Source: Pseudopyrenochaeta lycopersici
Lineage: Eukaryota; Ascomycota; Dothideomycetes; Pleosporales; Pseudopyrenochaetaceae
DNA: 64,000 bases
Assembly: GCA_003313425.1 (NCBI GenBank)
Contig: NHZP01000042.1
Coordinates: 248,001-312,000 of the forward strand
Reading direction: 5' to 3'
The notes beneath the pieces are model-generated. The model worked only from the letters and a program-made list of their open reading frames with translations, was not told the origin of the DNA and made no database searches. The position numbers and the translations under genes were made by a program. The first letter of the stretch is position 1, and the number at the start of each line of letters is the position of its first letter. Positions 61,796 to 64,000 of the stretch are shown here, piece after piece.

Positions 61796-63970
61796 TTACG
61801 CATTCCCAATCCTCTCATGCAACTCATCCAAGGTTTCACCACCATATATTCTTTGCCGTTTCATGAGCAGGACAGTCTCTCCGTTATCCGCGAGCGTCGG
61901 GCATCCAGCAAGAATCGTTCTATGTACAAGCCTCCAACCGGTGCCTCCTAGCTGCAGCCACCATCCGCGGTTCAAGTACCCGAATTTGCTGTGAGCAAAG
62001 GCTGCTGGTACCGCTAGAATTGTAGACGAGGAATCGAATGGCTCGGTGAAAGCAGAATACTTTTCAGGACGGGAGATGGTAACACGAGCATACTGTCGGC
62101 ACTTCTTGAAGATACTAGTACCGACGATGTAGAGGAGCCTCTGCAAGACAACAATGGCGGAGCCTGAGCTAGACGGTGAACCGGAAGCCTCCGAGTCTGA
62201 GTTTGACTTTATGTATTGGTGGAGAATGTGGGTCGACATTGCCAATGGGAGCAGTTCCGGTTTGGCGGCTGTAGCTTCTCCTTCTCCTTCTCCTTCTCCT
62301 CCTCCTTCTCCTTCTGAGTCGCGCCCAAGGGTAGCAAGAAGAGACTCCGCCCAGGGCATCCCAAGGACTATGTAATCCGTGAGGAAATGCCCCATGTATA
62401 TTTTGAAACGCTCTTTTATCACTGGAACGATGTCCTCCTGGTCTTCCGCTGATAGTCGATCACTTTCAGGGAAAGCCTCTCGGAAGAGGAAGTCCAGTCC
62501 AACTTCATGAGCTTCCTGATTTGATACCCTCATGACCTGGTCAAAAGTATGTTGCGGGGGCTTTGATGGGGACACGGTGATGATCAGAATGTCGAGTTCA
62601 ATCCAGTCCATGTCAACCTTGTGTACGGTCTCTTCCAGCCGCAGTTCAGGGGCACGAAGCTGCAGCCACAAGCTCTTGTGCGCTGGTCGCCGAAACCACC
62701 GTGTCTCTCTCTGTCCTTTGGCATGCTCTGGTTTTTCACCAGATGACGTATCTAGGACTGATGCCTCATCGGAGGCGAGAGACAACAGTGCCACTATGAA
62801 ATAAAGCTCATCGACGGAAGGCTGAGGTCGCTCCTTGGCCCTTTTGTACATCAACGGAATTCCGCAGGTGTTGAGAAGGATCGTGATCCTGTCGCTTGAA
62901 ACCGCGCAGTCGTATTTCGAGATGGACATATGTCCAGCAGTTAAAGGCTGTCGAGGAAGCACCATGCTGTCATTCTCTTGAAGTATCGAGGGTATGAGTA
63001 CTCTGGCGTAGACGTCCATGAGTTCTCGTTGTCTCTTCACGTTTGCGACTGGCTCTACTTCAGCCGAACGTATATCCTTATAGAACTCGCCACACATATG
63101 ATTCAGAAACAGGATGTTGACCTCGATGATCTCCTTTTCAGGGCCGTATAAATACATCAATCGAGTGTCCGCGGGCTGAAGTTTGAGAGGATAATGAGAG
63201 ACCTTCAACTCATGACTACACCAGGCGCGCTGGAACCACCTAGCCGAGAGTATCTTGAGGAACACACCAGCCATAAGTACCCGCTCGTTGGCTTCCAGGC
63301 TTGGACGTCGGTCGTCCCTATCCGCCAACATGCTTCTCCAGTCTTTCCTGACGGTAGGATGTACCTGCTCATGCCACCCGTTAAGGATCCTCTTTTCCTC
63401 GGCCGTGATCCGCACATCCTCGATTAGAATGACCATTCGACGAGCACTCCGGTAAATGACATCCATTGCGGCAATGGCATTGATCTTGTCTTCATCATCG
63501 GCTTGCCGGATGCATCTCTCATCGATCCAAACGCCCTCGCTGGAGTCCTCACCGCCCTGAAGGGCACCGAGAATGCTGTGAACCATTGGTGCACCAAGTG
63601 GCCATGGATGCAGCCTTGACTCGTCGGCTTTCCTCCACTGGCTGTGTTTACCATGCCAACAGTAGCTCACGACAATGTATGACTGGACCGGAAGGTATTC
63701 TGGAGGATCCTTTCGCAACGCCTTGACGATAGGGGAGGTGGCCCGAAATATGAGACGGAGATTGACCTTCTCAAGTCCCAATTCCTTTGGAGCGAAGTCG
63801 CGAGCCACATTTTCGTTAAGCTGATTCAGCCGCGCAAGGAGTGGATCACAATTCTGTGTCCGTTGGGCAAATTCTGAGCATACTTCCTGGAAGAGATCCC
63901 GCTTATTTTCGTCACTGAGTCTGATGACAACAAATTCGTGTGTTGACAAGTCTTCTTCGATTACAGACAT
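61796..63970 (-). CDS. HET-domain protein, single exon, 724 aa
   Basis: The HET module shows its three motifs in order: YIVVSYCWHGKHSQW (about residues 98-112), EGVWIDERCIRQADDEDKIN then AIAAMDVIYRSARRMVILIE (145-184), and SARWFQRAWCSHE (242-254), corresponding to the usual SYxWG, WID.lCINQ...M..IY..A and RGWtxQE. HET domains trigger cell death on recognition of a non-self partner in filamentous fungi. About 470 residues follow, with no recognised domain; within them GEGGGEGEGEGE is coded by a GGAGAA-type repeat near 62277-62320. No transmembrane segment is clear. The gene is complete and the start at 63970 is well inside the window. It borders repeat-rich DNA, as many HET genes do. Confidence 0.85.
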   Translation of the reverse strand: MSVIEEDLSTHEFVVIRLSDENKRDLFQEVCSEFAQRTQNCDPLLARLNQLNENVARDFAPKELGLEKVNLRLIFRATSPIVKALRKDPPEYLPVQSYIVVSYCWHGKHSQWRKADESRLHPWPLGAPMVHSILGALQGGEDSSEGVWIDERCIRQADDEDKINAIAAMDVIYRSARRMVILIEDVRITAEEKRILNGWHEQVHPTVRKDWRSMLADRDDRRPSLEANERVLMAGVFLKILSARWFQRAWCSHELKVSHYPLKLQPADTRLMYLYGPEKEIIEVNILFLNHMCGEFYKDIRSAEVEPVANVKRQRELMDVYARVLIPSILQENDSMVLPRQPLTAGHMSISKYDCAVSSDRITILLNTCGIPLMYKRAKERPQPSVDELYFIVALLSLASDEASVLDTSSGEKPEHAKGQRETRWFRRPAHKSLWLQLRAPELRLEETVHKVDMDWIELDILIITVSPSKPPQHTFDQVMRVSNQEAHEVGLDFLFREAFPESDRLSAEDQEDIVPVIKERFKIYMGHFLTDYIVLGMPWAESLLATLGRDSEGEGGGEGEGEGEATAAKPELLPLAMSTHILHQYIKSNSDSEASGSPSSSGSAIVVLQRLLYIVGTSIFKKCRQYARVTISRPEKYSAFTEPFDSSSTILAVPAAFAHSKFGYLNRGWWLQLGGTGWRLVHRTILAGCPTLADNGETVLLMKRQRIYGGETLDELHERIGNA

Positions 63971-64000
63971 TCGGAGGAAACAATTTTGGGTTAGTGATTT

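Noticed and set aside
1..64000. Giant cargo-carrying element (Starship-like)
   Set aside because: HET, kinase-like and P450 pieces occur, but no DUF3435/tyrosine-recombinase captain gene or boundary repeats were seen.
1..64000. Secondary-metabolite gene cluster
   Set aside because: P450, NmrA-like and SNG1-like sequences are present, but the P450 is a fragment and no backbone synthase gene is visible.

Overview
The window looks like a filamentous ascomycete chromosome (Pezizomycotina; a Dothideomycete is possible but not shown). Genes carry short 40-100 bp introns with fungal splice signals, and the gene families are typical of these fungi: HET-domain protein, GH18 chitinase, GH16 remnant, P450 remnant, SNG1/DUF3533 protein, NmrA-like protein, F-box protein and a SANT/Myb regulator. 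Dispersed repeats carry C-to-T and G-to-A changes concentrated at CpA/TpG, the signature of repeat-induced point mutation (RIP). No rRNA, tRNA or CRISPR was recognised.

Layout. 0.2-2.8 kb: a SANT/Myb-like gene (minus) overlapping an ankyrin reading frame. 4.3-9.2 kb: two Tc1-like elements with TA duplications around a 5'-truncated LINE. 12.2-13.6 kb: a five-exon integral membrane protein gene with two microexons. 13.8-19.7 kb: a gypsy 3' end (LTR, polypurine tract, 50-bp inverted repeat, integrase/chromodomain) broken by two adjacent pogo-like elements. 20.1-22.1 kb: a Mutator-like (MULE) transposase. 23.2-27.7 kb: a small MADS-like gene, a kinase-like gene without a visible HRD motif, a headless GH16 and an intact GH18 chitinase. 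28.4-30.6 kb: a second pogo-like copy. 31.5-33.5 kb: a TPR fragment fused to a transposase fragment, then an F-box gene. 33.7-39.3 kb: two head-to-tail MULEs abutting a P450 3' fragment. 40.4-43.2 kb: a hAT-type MITE, a solo copia LTR and a piggyBac-like element. 44.6-47.9 kb: SNG1-like and NmrA-like genes. 48.2-60.8 kb: a nested repeat block in which a copia element carries an almost intact hAT element inside gag and an intact pogo-like element between gag and pol. 61.0-61.6 kb: an ORF remnant split by a solo LTR. 61.8-64.0 kb: a HET-domain gene.

Host genes are small islands between repeats. The nesting gives a relative history: a copia element was hit by hAT and pogo; old copies were mutated by RIP, while the pogo copy at 54.0-56.1 kb and the hAT copy stayed nearly clean and may be young. 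The pogo-like family has three copies with no length difference over the aligned part, so it is a built-in mutation record. No wholly new multi-gene system was identified. The most unusual items are the perfect 50-bp inverted repeat beside the gypsy polypurine tract, the gag-pol frame of the copia element with a single TGA between the two parts, its mismatched LTRs, and the repeated-motif architecture of the pogo-like termini.
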